Origin: Alphaproteobacteria bacterium
Lineage (GTDB): Bacteria > Pseudomonadota > Alphaproteobacteria > Rhodobacterales > Rhodobacteraceae
NCBI GenBank assembly: GCA_030428355.1
Contig: JAUIBL010000012.1
Coordinates: forward strand, 1-64,000
Length of the DNA stretch: 64,000 nucleotides
Direction: 5' to 3'
Under the pieces are notes generated by a model that did not search any database, was not told the DNA's origin, and was given only the letters and a program-made list of their open reading frames with translations. Each line of letters begins with the position of its first letter. Positions within the stretch are counted from its first letter, which is position 1. Shown here one piece after another: positions 1 through 8,647 of this stretch. Position numbers and translations under genes: made by a program.

Positions 1-78
1 GTAGACGAAGATCAGAACTGCGATGAACGAGGGCGCCAGTACCAATTTGGGCGTGTTTTCTTCAAGCCACTTGGTCAT
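1..78 (-). CDS. Sugar ABC transporter permease, N-terminal fragment
   Basis: Only the first 26 codons lie in the window; the gene continues off the left edge. The ATG is at 78 on the minus strand. The peptide starts with a short charged stretch (MTKWLEENTPK) followed by the beginning of a hydrophobic segment, as expected for a MalF/UgpA-type inner-membrane permease of a carbohydrate ABC importer. It lies 57 nt downstream of the sugar-binding protein gene on the same strand, the usual order for binding protein then permease. The assignment rests mainly on this context and on the N-terminal pattern. Confidence 0.6.
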   Translation of the reverse strand, partial: MTKWLEENTPKLVLAPSFIAVLIFVY

Positions 79-135
79 TGGATCTGTCCCTGAAAGTCCC
101 GCCCCAAGCGGGTGCTTTGGGGCGGGAGAATGTAG

Positions 136-1377
136 TTACATGCTGTTGGCGACGGCGTCGGCCAGCATGTTCACAGCTTCATCCGAGGACATATCGGAGT
201 TGAAGTGTGCGGTCACTACGTCGGTGATCGCACCAGACTGCGCGCCGCGCAGCGCCATGCCGTGAGCATAGCTGGGCAGGAGCGAACCGTTGTCCGAGCT
301 TTCGCTCATGTCCTTGGCGGACAGGTGCGCACAACTGTCGAACTCGTCGAGCGGAACGTCGATACGCGCCGGGATCGAGCCTTTGTTCAGATTGAACACC
401 TTCTGGAAGTTCTGACCCACGATCAGCTCTGCCAGCAGGTCCTGACCGGCTTTCTTGTCGTCGCCATCCACGTTGAACATGGCAAAGCTGTCCACGTTGT
501 AGAGGAAGCCGTCGCCCGGCACGGACGCGCAGAGGAAGTCTTCGCCCGGCACTTTGCCAGCCGCCATGAACTCGCCCTTGGCCCAGTCACCCATGATCTG
601 GAACGCCGCTTCGCCGTTCATGACCATTGCAGTGGCAAGGTTCCAGTCACGACCCGAGAAGTTTTCATCGACATAGCCGCGCATGGTGCGCATCTGGTCG
701 AAGACAGCCTTCATTTCGTCGGACTTCAGAGTGTCCATGTCGAGATCGACAAACGCCTTGCGGAAGCCGTCCGGCCCGAGGATACCAAGCGCAACTGCTT
801 CGAACACGGTTGCGTCCTGCCATGCCTGTCCACCATGGGCTAGCGGGATGACGCCAGCCGCCTGCAGCTTTGCAGCCGCTGCGTTGAACTCGTCCCAAGT
901 TGTCGGCATCTCGATGCCGTTCGCTTCCAGAACGTCAGCGTTCGCCCAGATCCAGTCGACGCGGTGTACGTTGACCGGTGCCGCGCACCAGGTGCCTTCG
1001 CACTTCATGTGACCTGCGATGGATGCGGGCAGAACGTCTGCCCAGCCCTGTGCTTCAGCCACAGCCGAAATGTCCGCCAGAACGCCCTCTTCGTACCATT
1101 CCTGGATGGCCGGGCCCTTGAGTTGCACGGCAGTCGGGGCGTTGCCCGACAGAACGCGCGCACGCAGAGCGGTCATCGCGGCGTCACCGCCACCACCTGC
1201 AACCGGCATGTCGGTCCATGTGCCGCCTTTCGAGGCGAATTCTTCCTGGAGAACGGCGACGGACTTCGCCTCACCGCCGGATGTCCACCAATGCAGCACC
1301 TCTGCCTGAGGTTCAGCATAGGCTGCGGATGCGATCAGAGCGGTCGCCGAAACAGCGCCGTAAAATACGGATTTCAT
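136..1377 (-). CDS. Glucose/mannose-type ABC transporter periplasmic binding protein
   Basis: A 413-residue periplasmic solute-binding protein. I chose the ATG at 1377 because it opens a signal peptide (MKSVFYGAVSATALIASAAYAEP) with an AYA cleavage site; a longer reading would put 22 unlikely residues before it. Family features include LHWWTSGGEAK near the mature N-terminus, GGGGDAAMTALRAR, PLAHGGQAWQD, MGDWAKGEF and NVDSFAMF, which I recognise from the GtsA-like glucose/mannose binding proteins of extracellular binding family 1. The permease follows downstream. The gene is divergent from a response regulator / kinase pair, resembling the gltR-gtrS arrangement near glucose transport genes in Pseudomonas. 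Sugar specificity is inferred, not shown. Confidence 0.85.
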   Translation of the reverse strand: MKSVFYGAVSATALIASAAYAEPQAEVLHWWTSGGEAKSVAVLQEEFASKGGTWTDMPVAGGGGDAAMTALRARVLSGNAPTAVQLKGPAIQEWYEEGVLADISAVAEAQGWADVLPASIAGHMKCEGTWCAAPVNVHRVDWIWANADVLEANGIEMPTTWDEFNAAAAKLQAAGVIPLAHGGQAWQDATVFEAVALGILGPDGFRKAFVDLDMDTLKSDEMKAVFDQMRTMRGYVDENFSGRDWNLATAMVMNGEAAFQIMGDWAKGEFMAAGKVPGEDFLCASVPGDGFLYNVDSFAMFNVDGDDKKAGQDLLAELIVGQNFQKVFNLNKGSIPARIDVPLDEFDSCAHLSAKDMSESSDNGSLLPSYAHGMALRGAQSGAITDVVTAHFNSDMSSDEAVNMLADAVANSM

Positions 1378-1505
1378 GTGTGTAGTCCTCCCAAAATCTG
1401 TGCCGGTTCCGGCATCAGGTGCCCAAGTGTGGCGAGATCCCATTCAGCATTGCAATCTTGTCATGGCGGGTTTTCAGGAATGGCGTGCAGATTTTTTCGG
1501 CTCTC

Positions 1506-1551
1506 GTTACACGCTGTTACACTGGACGAGATTTCGTTTCCTGTTGTTACA
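1506..1551. promoter_or_regulatory. Three GTTACA direct repeats, candidate OmpR-family binding site
   Basis: GTTACA occurs at 1506-1511, 1516-1521 and 1546-1551. The start-to-start distances are 10 and 30 bp, so all copies lie on the same helical face. They sit in the 225-nt divergent gap between the sugar binding protein and the response regulator gene, the usual location for an autoregulated OmpR/PhoB-family site. Binding by the adjacent regulator is inference. Confidence 0.5.
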
Positions 1552-1602
1552 TAACTGGGGGAGGCACGGCAGATATGCGCCGTGCAGGGAGGATAGCGGC
1601 AG

Positions 1603-2340
1603 ATGGCGATTCCACGACTTCTTGTCGTCGACGACGACCCGGACATGCGTCAGATGATGTGCCAGTACCTGCGTCAGCACGGATGCATCGCCCTGCCCGC
1701 TGCAACCGAAGCCGACGTGCATCGTCATCTCGACGACGGGCGCATCGACCTGATCCTTCTGGATGTCATGCTGGGCGACGAGAGCGGTCTGGAGATTTGT
1801 CAGAGCCTGCGCCGCGATCATGACGTACCGATCATCATGGTTTCTGCCCTCTCTGCGGATCACCAGCGCATGGCGGGTTACGAAACAGGCGCGGACGACT
1901 ACATCGCCAAGCCGTTCAACCCGGAACTGCTGCTGGCGCGGGTGCGTGCGGTGCTGTCGCGGGCGCGACGATCGTCATCTTTGATCTACCGGCGGCGCAT
2001 CCAGACTTTCCGCTTCGGCGGCTGGGTCTATGACGGCAAACAGGACGAGGTGCGGTCGCCAGACGGCTATCAGGTCACACTGTCCCGTCGCGAAACCGCG
2101 CTGCTCAAGGTTTTGCTGGCCAATCCGCACATCCCTCTGACCCGGCAGGAAATCGCGACTGCGCTGGATGTTACCGGAGATCAGGATCAGCCCGAGGCAA
2201 CAGGCCGCGCCATCGACGTGCTGGTCGGGCGCTTGCGATCCAAGATCGAAACCGATCCCAAGGCACCGGACATGATCCGCACCGAACGCGGGATCGGTTA
2301 TGTGTTTGCCGTCGATGTGAGCGCGGACTCCGACGGATGA
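1603..2340 (+). CDS. OmpR-family response regulator next to a sugar ABC transporter
   Basis: A 245-residue two-component response regulator. The receiver domain (about 5-120) has the acidic pocket VVDDDPD, the phospho-acceptor Asp54 in LILLDVMLG, and the conserved Lys in YIAKPF. A winged-helix DNA-binding domain follows (about 145-240), ending in RTERGIGYVF. The ATG at 1603 has GGAGG upstream. Its stop overlaps the kinase ATG by 4 nt (ATGA), so the two are translationally coupled. Position divergent from a glucose-type transporter suggests it senses sugar availability, like GltR; that role is inferred from context. Confidence 0.88.
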   Translation: MAIPRLLVVDDDPDMRQMMCQYLRQHGCIALPAATEADVHRHLDDGRIDLILLDVMLGDESGLEICQSLRRDHDVPIIMVSALSADHQRMAGYETGADDYIAKPFNPELLLARVRAVLSRARRSSSLIYRRRIQTFRFGGWVYDGKQDEVRSPDGYQVTLSRRETALLKVLLANPHIPLTRQEIATALDVTGDQDQPEATGRAIDVLVGRLRSKIETDPKAPDMIRTERGIGYVFAVDVSADSDG

Positions 2341-3764
2341 CACGGGCCTTTCGTCTGCGAAGACTTGCGTTACTCTGGGTTGCACTGGCGATGGTTTCAG
2401 CCTCGGCGGCGACGGTGCTGTGGCTGCGCTCCACGCAATCTTGGGCCGATCATCTGGCGACGGCCCAAACCGCCGGATTGCTGACCTACGAAGCGTTGCG
2501 CACCGGGCAGGACACCCATCCCGACCTGCATGTCAGCCGGCTTACGCCCTCGGACGCAGCACTGGCGGAAACAGGGAAGTTCGAACGCATCAGCGGGATG
2601 CCGCAACCTGCCTATGTCACTGTTCTGTCGCTGCAAAACAGAGAAGGTGGCCTGCGGATCGGCGCTGTGTCGGATATGCTGCAATACCCGGTTGCCGACA
2701 TTCCAGGCGATATTGTTCCTACCGCCTCGGCACAGCTCGCGTCGCTGACGCGCCTCTTTGCAACCTATTGCAGTGATCCCATCCTGATTGCACGGTTTGG
2801 CAACGGGCCTTGGCAACAGGTGGACGGCAACGCGATCTGGGGCTGCGATGCCGCCCCGCGGGACCTGAGGTTGCTTGCCGTTCTGGTCGGTCTTGTCGCG
2901 GTCGCGGCTCTGGTCACGCTGATCGGGAACACAACGCAAAGCTTTGACGCCTTTGCGCAGGCGTTCCGCAACCGCCGTTTCGGTGGCCCTGACAGCTATG
3001 AAACGACCGGCCCCAGCGAACTGCGCGACATCGTGGAGTCGCTGAACGCGTTTCTTGAAGCCGAGCGCAAGCAGCTTGCCAACCGCGCCGCCGTGCTGTC
3101 GAGCGTCAGTCACGATCTGGGCACTCCCGCCACCCGGCTGCGGCTGCGCACAGCTTTGATTCAGGACGAAGACCTGCGCCGGAAACTGGAATCCGACATC
3201 GATTCCATGACCGGGATCATCGAAAGCGCCCTCACCTACACCCGTGCCGAAATGAACGCCGAAGCGCCCCGCAAGCTGTCGCTGAACGCGCTCGTGGAAA
3301 CCATCGTGTCTGACTACCAGGATGTGGGGGAGCCTGTGACGCTGGTGCCCCCGCGCGACAAGGTGGTTCAGGGCGGGCGGTCCCTCTTCATGTCGCGGCA
3401 GGGGCAAAGCGTGGTCACGACAGGGCGGCAGGTGATCATCAGCGGACGCCCTGTCGCGCTGGAGCGGGCGATCACCAACCTGATCGACAACGCGCTGAAA
3501 TACGGCCGCAGCGCGAGTGTCGCTATCGAAACAGATGCCCGCACCGCCACCATCGTGGTCGAGGATGAAGGCTCCGATACGCTGGCCAGGGATGTCGAGG
3601 CCCTGATCGGTCCGTTCGAACGCGGGGACAACACCAGCTTCATCCAAGGGCATGGTCTGGGTCTGTCCATCGTCGCCACCATCGCGGCGCTGCACAACGG
3701 TGCGCTGTCCTTCGAAAACTCCGGCACGGGGCTTCAGGCAAGGTTGAGCCTCCAGCGGGCGTGA
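2337..3764 (+). CDS. Sensor histidine kinase, partner of the preceding regulator
   Basis: A 475-residue inner-membrane kinase. It has an N-terminal membrane segment (about 8-30), a periplasmic region to about 176, a second membrane segment (about 178-197), then a linker, dimerisation domain and ATPase domain. The H box is VSHDLGTPATRLRLR with phospho-acceptor His259; the N box is NLIDNALKYG and the G2 box GHGLGLSIV. It overlaps the response regulator by 4 nt. The periplasmic region of about 145 residues is the likely ligand or partner-binding part, plausibly interacting with the divergent sugar-binding protein. Confidence 0.88.
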   Translation: MTRAFRLRRLALLWVALAMVSASAATVLWLRSTQSWADHLATAQTAGLLTYEALRTGQDTHPDLHVSRLTPSDAALAETGKFERISGMPQPAYVTVLSLQNREGGLRIGAVSDMLQYPVADIPGDIVPTASAQLASLTRLFATYCSDPILIARFGNGPWQQVDGNAIWGCDAAPRDLRLLAVLVGLVAVAALVTLIGNTTQSFDAFAQAFRNRRFGGPDSYETTGPSELRDIVESLNAFLEAERKQLANRAAVLSSVSHDLGTPATRLRLRTALIQDEDLRRKLESDIDSMTGIIESALTYTRAEMNAEAPRKLSLNALVETIVSDYQDVGEPVTLVPPRDKVVQGGRSLFMSRQGQSVVTTGRQVIISGRPVALERAITNLIDNALKYGRSASVAIETDARTATIVVEDEGSDTLARDVEALIGPFERGDNTSFIQGHGLGLSIVATIAALHNGALSFENSGTGLQARLSLQRA

Positions 3765-3769
3765 TCCGA

Positions 3770-3787
3770 TTTTACCAGATGGTAAAA
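3770..3787. promoter_or_regulatory. Inverted repeat TTTTACC-AGAT-GGTAAAA
   Basis: A 7-bp perfect inverted repeat with a 4-nt spacer begins 5 nt after the kinase stop codon and lies about 180 nt before the liv operon. It lacks a following T-run on the plus strand, so as a plus-strand terminator it would be atypical. It could be an operator for the downstream operon. Nothing else was recognised in the rest of the 202-nt gap. Confidence 0.35.
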
Positions 3788-3966
3788 AATGCAACGCCCC
3801 GAAGCAAACGGTGCGCCCGGCTCAAGTTAATCGCACCAATGCCTTGTTTTTCGATCCGCTTTGTTCAACACATTTAAGGATAAAACGTCCTGCGCCAGAT
3901 GTGCCCCGCCGATACGGTGGAAAGTCCACACCTGACAAGCAGGAGTGTCACAACGGGGAGAACCAC

Positions 3967-5097
3967 ATGAAAAAGCTTTTGATGGCCACTGCGGCCTTGG
4001 CAATCGGCGCGACATCCGCCTTTGCCGAAACCAAGATCGGCATGATCACCACCCTGTCCGGCGGCGGCGCGGGCCTTGGCATCGACGTGCGGGATGGCTT
4101 CATGCTGGCCATCGGTCAATCGGGCCGGGACGACATCGAAGTCGTCATCGAGGACGACCAGCAGAAGCCGGACATCGCCGTGCAACTGGCCGACAAGATG
4201 GTCCAGTCCGAACGCGTCGACATCCTGACCGGGATCATCTGGTCGAACCTTGCCATGGCCGTGATCCCGAGCGTCACAGCGCAGGGCAAGTTCTACCTGT
4301 CGCCGAACGCAGGCCCCTCGGCGCTGGCGGGTCAGGGCTGCCATCCCAACTACTTCAACGTGGCATGGCAAAACGACAACCTGCACGAAGCGGCAGGCGC
4401 CTATGCGACCTCGGCGGGCTATTCCAACACCTTCATCCTCGCCCCGAACTACCCGGCGGGTCAGGACGCGCTGACCGGTTTCAAGCGCATGTTCAAGGGC
4501 GAACTGGCGGGTGAAGTTTACACCCAGCTTGGCCAGACCGACTATGCCGCCGAGATCGCGCAGATCCGCGCCTCTGGTGCGGACAGCGTGTTCTTTTTCC
4601 TGCCTGGCGGGATGGGGATTTCCTTCCTCAAGCAATATGCCGACAGCGGCGTCGATCTGCCTGTCGTCGGCCCGGCCTTCAGCTTTGATCAGGGCATCCT
4701 GCAAGCGGTGGGCGACGCCGCCCTTGGCGTGGTTAACACCAGCCAATGGAACAAGGACATCGACAACCCGACCAACGCGGCCTTTGTCGAAAGCTTCCAG
4801 ACCGAATACGGGCGTCTGCCGTCGCTTTATGCAAGCCAGGGCTTTGACACGGCGAACCTGATCCTGTCGGCGCTTGAGAAAGCCGAAGTTTCGGACGCCG
4901 ATGCCTTCCGCGAGGCACTGCGGGCGGCGGATTTCGACAGCACCCGCGGGGAGTTCAAGTTCGGGCCGAACCATCACCCGATCCAGACGATATACGCGCG
5001 CGAGGTCATCAAGGAAGGCGATGTCTTCACCAACAAGATCATCGGTGTCGCCCTTGAGAACCACGGCGACGTCTACGCTGCCGACTGCAAGATGTAA
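3967..5097 (+). CDS. Branched-chain amino acid type ABC transporter substrate-binding protein
   Basis: A 376-residue LivK-type periplasmic binding protein. The ATG at 3967 is preceded by GGGAG and opens a signal peptide (MKKLLMATAALAIGATSAFA-ET); longer in-frame starts from 3811 add residues with no signal character. The mature protein begins KIGMITTLSG and contains a type I periplasmic fold (DDQQKPDIAVQLADKM, then SLYASQGFDTANLI late), typical of the Leu/Ile/Val and aromatic-acid binding family. It heads a five-gene operon with permeases and ATPases. The substrate cannot be told from sequence alone. Confidence 0.88.
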   Translation: MKKLLMATAALAIGATSAFAETKIGMITTLSGGGAGLGIDVRDGFMLAIGQSGRDDIEVVIEDDQQKPDIAVQLADKMVQSERVDILTGIIWSNLAMAVIPSVTAQGKFYLSPNAGPSALAGQGCHPNYFNVAWQNDNLHEAAGAYATSAGYSNTFILAPNYPAGQDALTGFKRMFKGELAGEVYTQLGQTDYAAEIAQIRASGADSVFFFLPGGMGISFLKQYADSGVDLPVVGPAFSFDQGILQAVGDAALGVVNTSQWNKDIDNPTNAAFVESFQTEYGRLPSLYASQGFDTANLILSALEKAEVSDADAFREALRAADFDSTRGEFKFGPNHHPIQTIYAREVIKEGDVFTNKIIGVALENHGDVYAADCKM

Positions 5098-5151
5098 GAC
5101 ATCACACGGCGTGCCGGGGTCCTGCCCCGGCACATCGGGTTTCGGGCAGGC

Positions 5152-6072
5152 ATGTCGACACTTCTGATCATCGAGCAGGTCCTCAACGGGCTGCAATTCG
5201 GCGTCATGCTGTTTCTCATGGCAGCAGGGCTGACGCTGATCTTTGGCGTGATGGGCCTGATCAACCTCGCGCACGGATCGCTCTACATGATCGGCGCGTT
5301 TGCCGCCGCCGCTGTTGCGGGCGCAACCGGATCCTTTGTGCTGGCTCTGGGTGCCGCCTTGGCCGTGGCCGCCATTGCCGGGGCGCTGATCGAGATGACG
5401 GTGATCCGACGGCTTTACGGAAAGGCGCATCTGGATCAGGTGCTCGCGACCTTTGCGCTCATCCTGATCTTTTCCGAAGGGACACGGTGGCTCTTTGGTT
5501 CTTTTCCGCTGTTCCTGGACATTCCGGATTACCTGTCCGGCCCCGTCACCCTGCCCGGTGCCATCCAGTATCCGCTTTATCGGCTGACGCTGATCGCCGT
5601 GGGACTGCTGGTCGGGCTTGGGCTTTGGGCGCTGATCGAACGCACGCGCATCGGCATCCAGATCCGCGCGGGCGAGAATGACCGCGAGATGATAGCTGCC
5701 TTGGGCGTAGACATCCGCCTGCTTTATACGCTGGTCTTTGCCATTGGTGCGGCGCTGGCCGGGTTGGCCGGTGCGCTGGTGGGCGCGATCCAGTCGGTGC
5801 AGGTGGGCATGGGCGAACCCGTGCTGATCCTGGCCTTCGTGGTGATCGTGATCGGCGGAATCGGGTCGATCAAGGGCGCGTTCATCGGCGCTTTGCTGGT
5901 GGGGCTGACCGACACGCTGGGCGGGATCTTCCTGCCGGAACTGTTCAAACTGTTCATGGAGCCGGGGGCTGCCACACAGACCGGATCGGCGCTGGCCTCC
6001 ATGGCGATCTACATCCTGATGAGCCTTGTGCTGATCTGGCGACCCACCGGATTGTTCGGAGCGCGCGCATGA
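5152..6072 (+). CDS. livH: Branched-chain amino acid ABC permease LivH-type
   Basis: A 306-residue inner-membrane permease with about eight hydrophobic segments. LINLAHGSLYMIGAF near residue 40 is the usual LivH signature, and GGIGSIKGAFIGALLVG near the C-terminus is the cytoplasmic coupling loop that contacts the ATPase. It lies 54 nt after the binding protein gene and overlaps livM by 4 nt (ATGA at 6069). Together with LivM it forms the membrane channel of the importer. Confidence 0.92.
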   Translation: MSTLLIIEQVLNGLQFGVMLFLMAAGLTLIFGVMGLINLAHGSLYMIGAFAAAAVAGATGSFVLALGAALAVAAIAGALIEMTVIRRLYGKAHLDQVLATFALILIFSEGTRWLFGSFPLFLDIPDYLSGPVTLPGAIQYPLYRLTLIAVGLLVGLGLWALIERTRIGIQIRAGENDREMIAALGVDIRLLYTLVFAIGAALAGLAGALVGAIQSVQVGMGEPVLILAFVVIVIGGIGSIKGAFIGALLVGLTDTLGGIFLPELFKLFMEPGAATQTGSALASMAIYILMSLVLIWRPTGLFGARA

Positions 6073-7052
6073 TCCCGGAACGGCTGGTCAACTGGATCGT
6101 GTTCGCGGGGCTTCTGGCGGTGCCACTTTGGGCCATTGTCGTCGATGAGCCATTCACGATCACCCTTGTGACGCGCGCCGTGATCCTTGCGATCGCCGCC
6201 GTCGGTCTGAACATCGCGCTTGGCATCGGCGGGCTGGTCAGCCTTGGGCACGCGGTGTTCTTTGGTCTGGGCGGCTATGCGATGGGCATCCTCGCCTATC
6301 ACGCGCAGACCTATACCTCTCTCGATCTGTTCGGGCTAAGCCTTGCCGGCACGAAATCCATGCCGATCATCTGGCTGGTGGCGGTGGTCATGTCCGCCCT
6401 TGCCGCGTGGATCATCGGGCTGCTGAGCCTGCGGACCTCGGGTGTCTATTTCATCATGATCACCCTCGCCTTCGGGCAGATGTTCTACTACTTCGCCATT
6501 TCCTGGAGCACCTATGGCGGCGAAGACGGGCTGTCGATCTATGTGCGCAACGGCTTTCCCGGCCTGAACACGCTGGTTCCGATTCAGTTCTTCGGCCTGT
6601 GCTTTGCCCTGCTCTGCATCGTGCTGTTTCTGAACGCGAGGCTCCAGAACGCGCCGTTCGGTCTGGCGCTGAACGCGGCCCGACAGGTGCCGACGCGGGT
6701 CGAGACCGTGGGCCTGAACCCGATGCGGCTCAAGCTGGTGGCGTTTGTGATCTCGGGCGCGATCACCGGACTGGCGGGGGCGCTCTTTGCCGATCTCAAC
6801 CGGTTCGTGTCGCCCACCATGTTCAGTTGGCAGCTTTCGGGCGAATTGATCGTGCTCATCATCATTGGCGGCGTTGGTCGGCTCTATGGCCCCGTCGTCG
6901 GGGCGTGCCTATTTGTGGCGCTGGAGCATTGGCTGGGTGCCCTGACCGAGTTTTGGCACGTCTATCTGGGCCTGATCCTGCTCGCGATCGTGCTGTTTGC
7001 CCGTGGCGGGATCATTGGCCTTCTGACCGGCAAGGAGGGCGCGCATGTCTGA
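6069..7052 (+). CDS. livM: Branched-chain amino acid ABC permease LivM-type
   Basis: A 327-residue polytopic permease. LGIGGLVSLGHAVFFGLGGYAMG (near 55-77) is the LivM counterpart of the LivH signature, and GGVGRLYGPVVGACLFVALEH is the C-terminal coupling region. It overlaps livH by 4 nt and livG by 8 nt, consistent with a single transcript and coupled translation. Confidence 0.92.
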   Translation: MIPERLVNWIVFAGLLAVPLWAIVVDEPFTITLVTRAVILAIAAVGLNIALGIGGLVSLGHAVFFGLGGYAMGILAYHAQTYTSLDLFGLSLAGTKSMPIIWLVAVVMSALAAWIIGLLSLRTSGVYFIMITLAFGQMFYYFAISWSTYGGEDGLSIYVRNGFPGLNTLVPIQFFGLCFALLCIVLFLNARLQNAPFGLALNAARQVPTRVETVGLNPMRLKLVAFVISGAITGLAGALFADLNRFVSPTMFSWQLSGELIVLIIIGGVGRLYGPVVGACLFVALEHWLGALTEFWHVYLGLILLAIVLFARGGIIGLLTGKEGAHV

Positions 7053-7794
7053 GCCAATCCTTGCCACGCGCAATCTGCGCAAGAGCTTCGGCGCTTTGAC
7101 CGCGACTGACGATGTGTCCATCGACCTGTATGCGGGCGAAATCCACGCCATCATCGGCCCGAACGGCGCAGGCAAGTCGACTTTGATCGCGCAGATCTGC
7201 GGTGGTTTGCGGCCAGACGCGGGATCGGTGCACCTTTTGGGGCGCGAGGTGACGCAAGACAGCACGCAGGCGCGTGCGCGGGCCGGGCTGGGGCGGACGT
7301 TCCAGATCTCAGCGCTGGCGATGGAAGACAGCGTGCTTGAGAACGTCGTGCTGGGCGCATTGGGCGCGTCGGGCAATCCGTGGCGGTTCTGGTCGCGGGC
7401 GCTGTCGGACGCATCGCTGACCGCCAAGGCCGAAGCGGCGCTGGAACGTGTCGGGCTGATCGAGCACCGGCACACGCGCTGCGCCGAGCTGTCACACGGG
7501 CAACGCCGTCAGCTCGAGGTCGCGGTGGCTCTGACGCTGACGCCCAAGGCGTTCGTCATGGACGAACCGATGGCGGGGCTTGGCGCGGAAGGATCAAAGC
7601 TGCTGACCGCGTTCCTTGACCAATTGCGCGCTGAGGCCCCGATCCTGCTGGTCGAACACGACATGGACGCGGTCTTTGCCCTCGCCGACCGGATCAGCGT
7701 GCTGGTCTACGGTCAGGTGATCGCCACCGGCACGGTCGACGAGATCCGTCAGAGCCATGCCGTGCGCGAGGCGTATCTGGGGGAAGAAGCGTGA
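7045..7794 (+). CDS. livG: Branched-chain amino acid ABC transporter ATPase LivG-type
   Basis: A 249-residue cytoplasmic ATPase. It has Walker A GPNGAGKST, a Q-loop region QICGG...GRTFQ, the signature LSHGQRRQLEVA (LSGGQ with Gly to His at the third position), Walker B FVMDEPMAGL and the switch His in LLVEHDMD. The GLGRTFQ element after the Walker A region is typical of LivG. It overlaps livM by 8 nt and livF by 4 nt. Confidence 0.92.
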   Translation: MSEPILATRNLRKSFGALTATDDVSIDLYAGEIHAIIGPNGAGKSTLIAQICGGLRPDAGSVHLLGREVTQDSTQARARAGLGRTFQISALAMEDSVLENVVLGALGASGNPWRFWSRALSDASLTAKAEAALERVGLIEHRHTRCAELSHGQRRQLEVAVALTLTPKAFVMDEPMAGLGAEGSKLLTAFLDQLRAEAPILLVEHDMDAVFALADRISVLVYGQVIATGTVDEIRQSHAVREAYLGEEA

Positions 7795-8477
7795 CGCTGC
7801 TGTCGGTCGAAAACCTGACCGCCCGCTATGGCGTGGCACAGGTCCTGTTCGGTGTGACGCTGGAGGTGGCTGAGGGCGAGGTTGTGGCACTCATGGGCCG
7901 TAACGGCATGGGCAAGACGACGACCGTCAAGGCCATCTGCCGGATGATTGCGTCTGAGGGCGGGTTGCGCTTCGCCGGGCAGTCGCTTCACGGGTTGCCC
8001 AGCCACAAGGTCGCGCGTCTGGGGATCGGTCTGGCCCCCGAAGGACGCCGCTGTTTCCGCGATCTGACGGTCGAGGAAAACCTGATCGCCGCTGCACAAC
8101 CGGGGGAGTGGACCTTGCGCAGCATCGCGGACCTGTTTCCACGGCTCGGAGAACGGAGCCACCAGCGCGCCGCATCCCTGTCAGGCGGTGAGCAACAGAT
8201 GCTGGCCATCGGGCGTGCTCTGATGACGAACCCACGCCTCCTGATCCTCGATGAGGCGACTGAAGGCCTTGCCCCGATCATCCGCCAGGAAATCTGGGCC
8301 GCCATCGCTCGGTTGAAGCAAGAGACTGGCACAGCGATCCTGCTGATCGACAAATCGGTCCGGGAACTGGCACAGGTGTCCGACCGCGCCGTGATCCTCG
8401 CCCGTGGACAAACCGTGTGGTCCGGCGGATTCAGCGACATCACCTCCGAGGTCTCGACCACCTATATCGGCGTCTGA
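7791..8477 (+). CDS. livF: Branched-chain amino acid ABC transporter ATPase LivF-type
   Basis: A 228-residue ATPase, the second of the pair. Walker A is GRNGMGKTT, the LivF-type element GLAPEGRRCFRDLTVEENL follows, then signature LSGGEQQMLAIGRAL and Walker B LLILDEATEGLAP. The usual switch His position reads IDKSVRE (Lys where the family has His), as is common in LivF proteins. It starts inside the end of livG (GTGA) and ends the operon, 32 nt before the oppositely oriented tRNA. Confidence 0.92.
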   Translation: MTLLSVENLTARYGVAQVLFGVTLEVAEGEVVALMGRNGMGKTTTVKAICRMIASEGGLRFAGQSLHGLPSHKVARLGIGLAPEGRRCFRDLTVEENLIAAAQPGEWTLRSIADLFPRLGERSHQRAASLSGGEQQMLAIGRALMTNPRLLILDEATEGLAPIIRQEIWAAIARLKQETGTAILLIDKSVRELAQVSDRAVILARGQTVWSGGFSDITSEVSTTYIGV

Positions 8478-8509
8478 GACGGGTGTATCGCGCGGCTGTC
8501 AGGACAAAC

Positions 8510-8584
8510 TGGCTGGGGTGGTAGGATTCGAACCTACGGTACGCGGTACCAAAAACCGTTGCCTTACCACTTGGCTACACCCCA
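8510..8584 (-). tRNA. tRNA-Gln (anticodon UUG)
   Basis: Read on the minus strand, a 75-nt cloverleaf including an encoded CCA. The acceptor stem TGGGGTG pairs with CACCCCA, followed by discriminator G and CCA at 8512-8510. The D-loop contains AAGTGGTAAGG, the anticodon loop TTTTGGT gives UUG, and the T arm has GGTTCGAATCC. It stands alone, between livF (opposite strand) and the MscS gene (same strand). Confidence 0.95.
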
Positions 8585-8647
8585 ACCGTGCGGGCGTACT
8601 TACGCCGCTCTGTGAGCGGGATCAAGACCCGGAATCCGAAAATTTTC

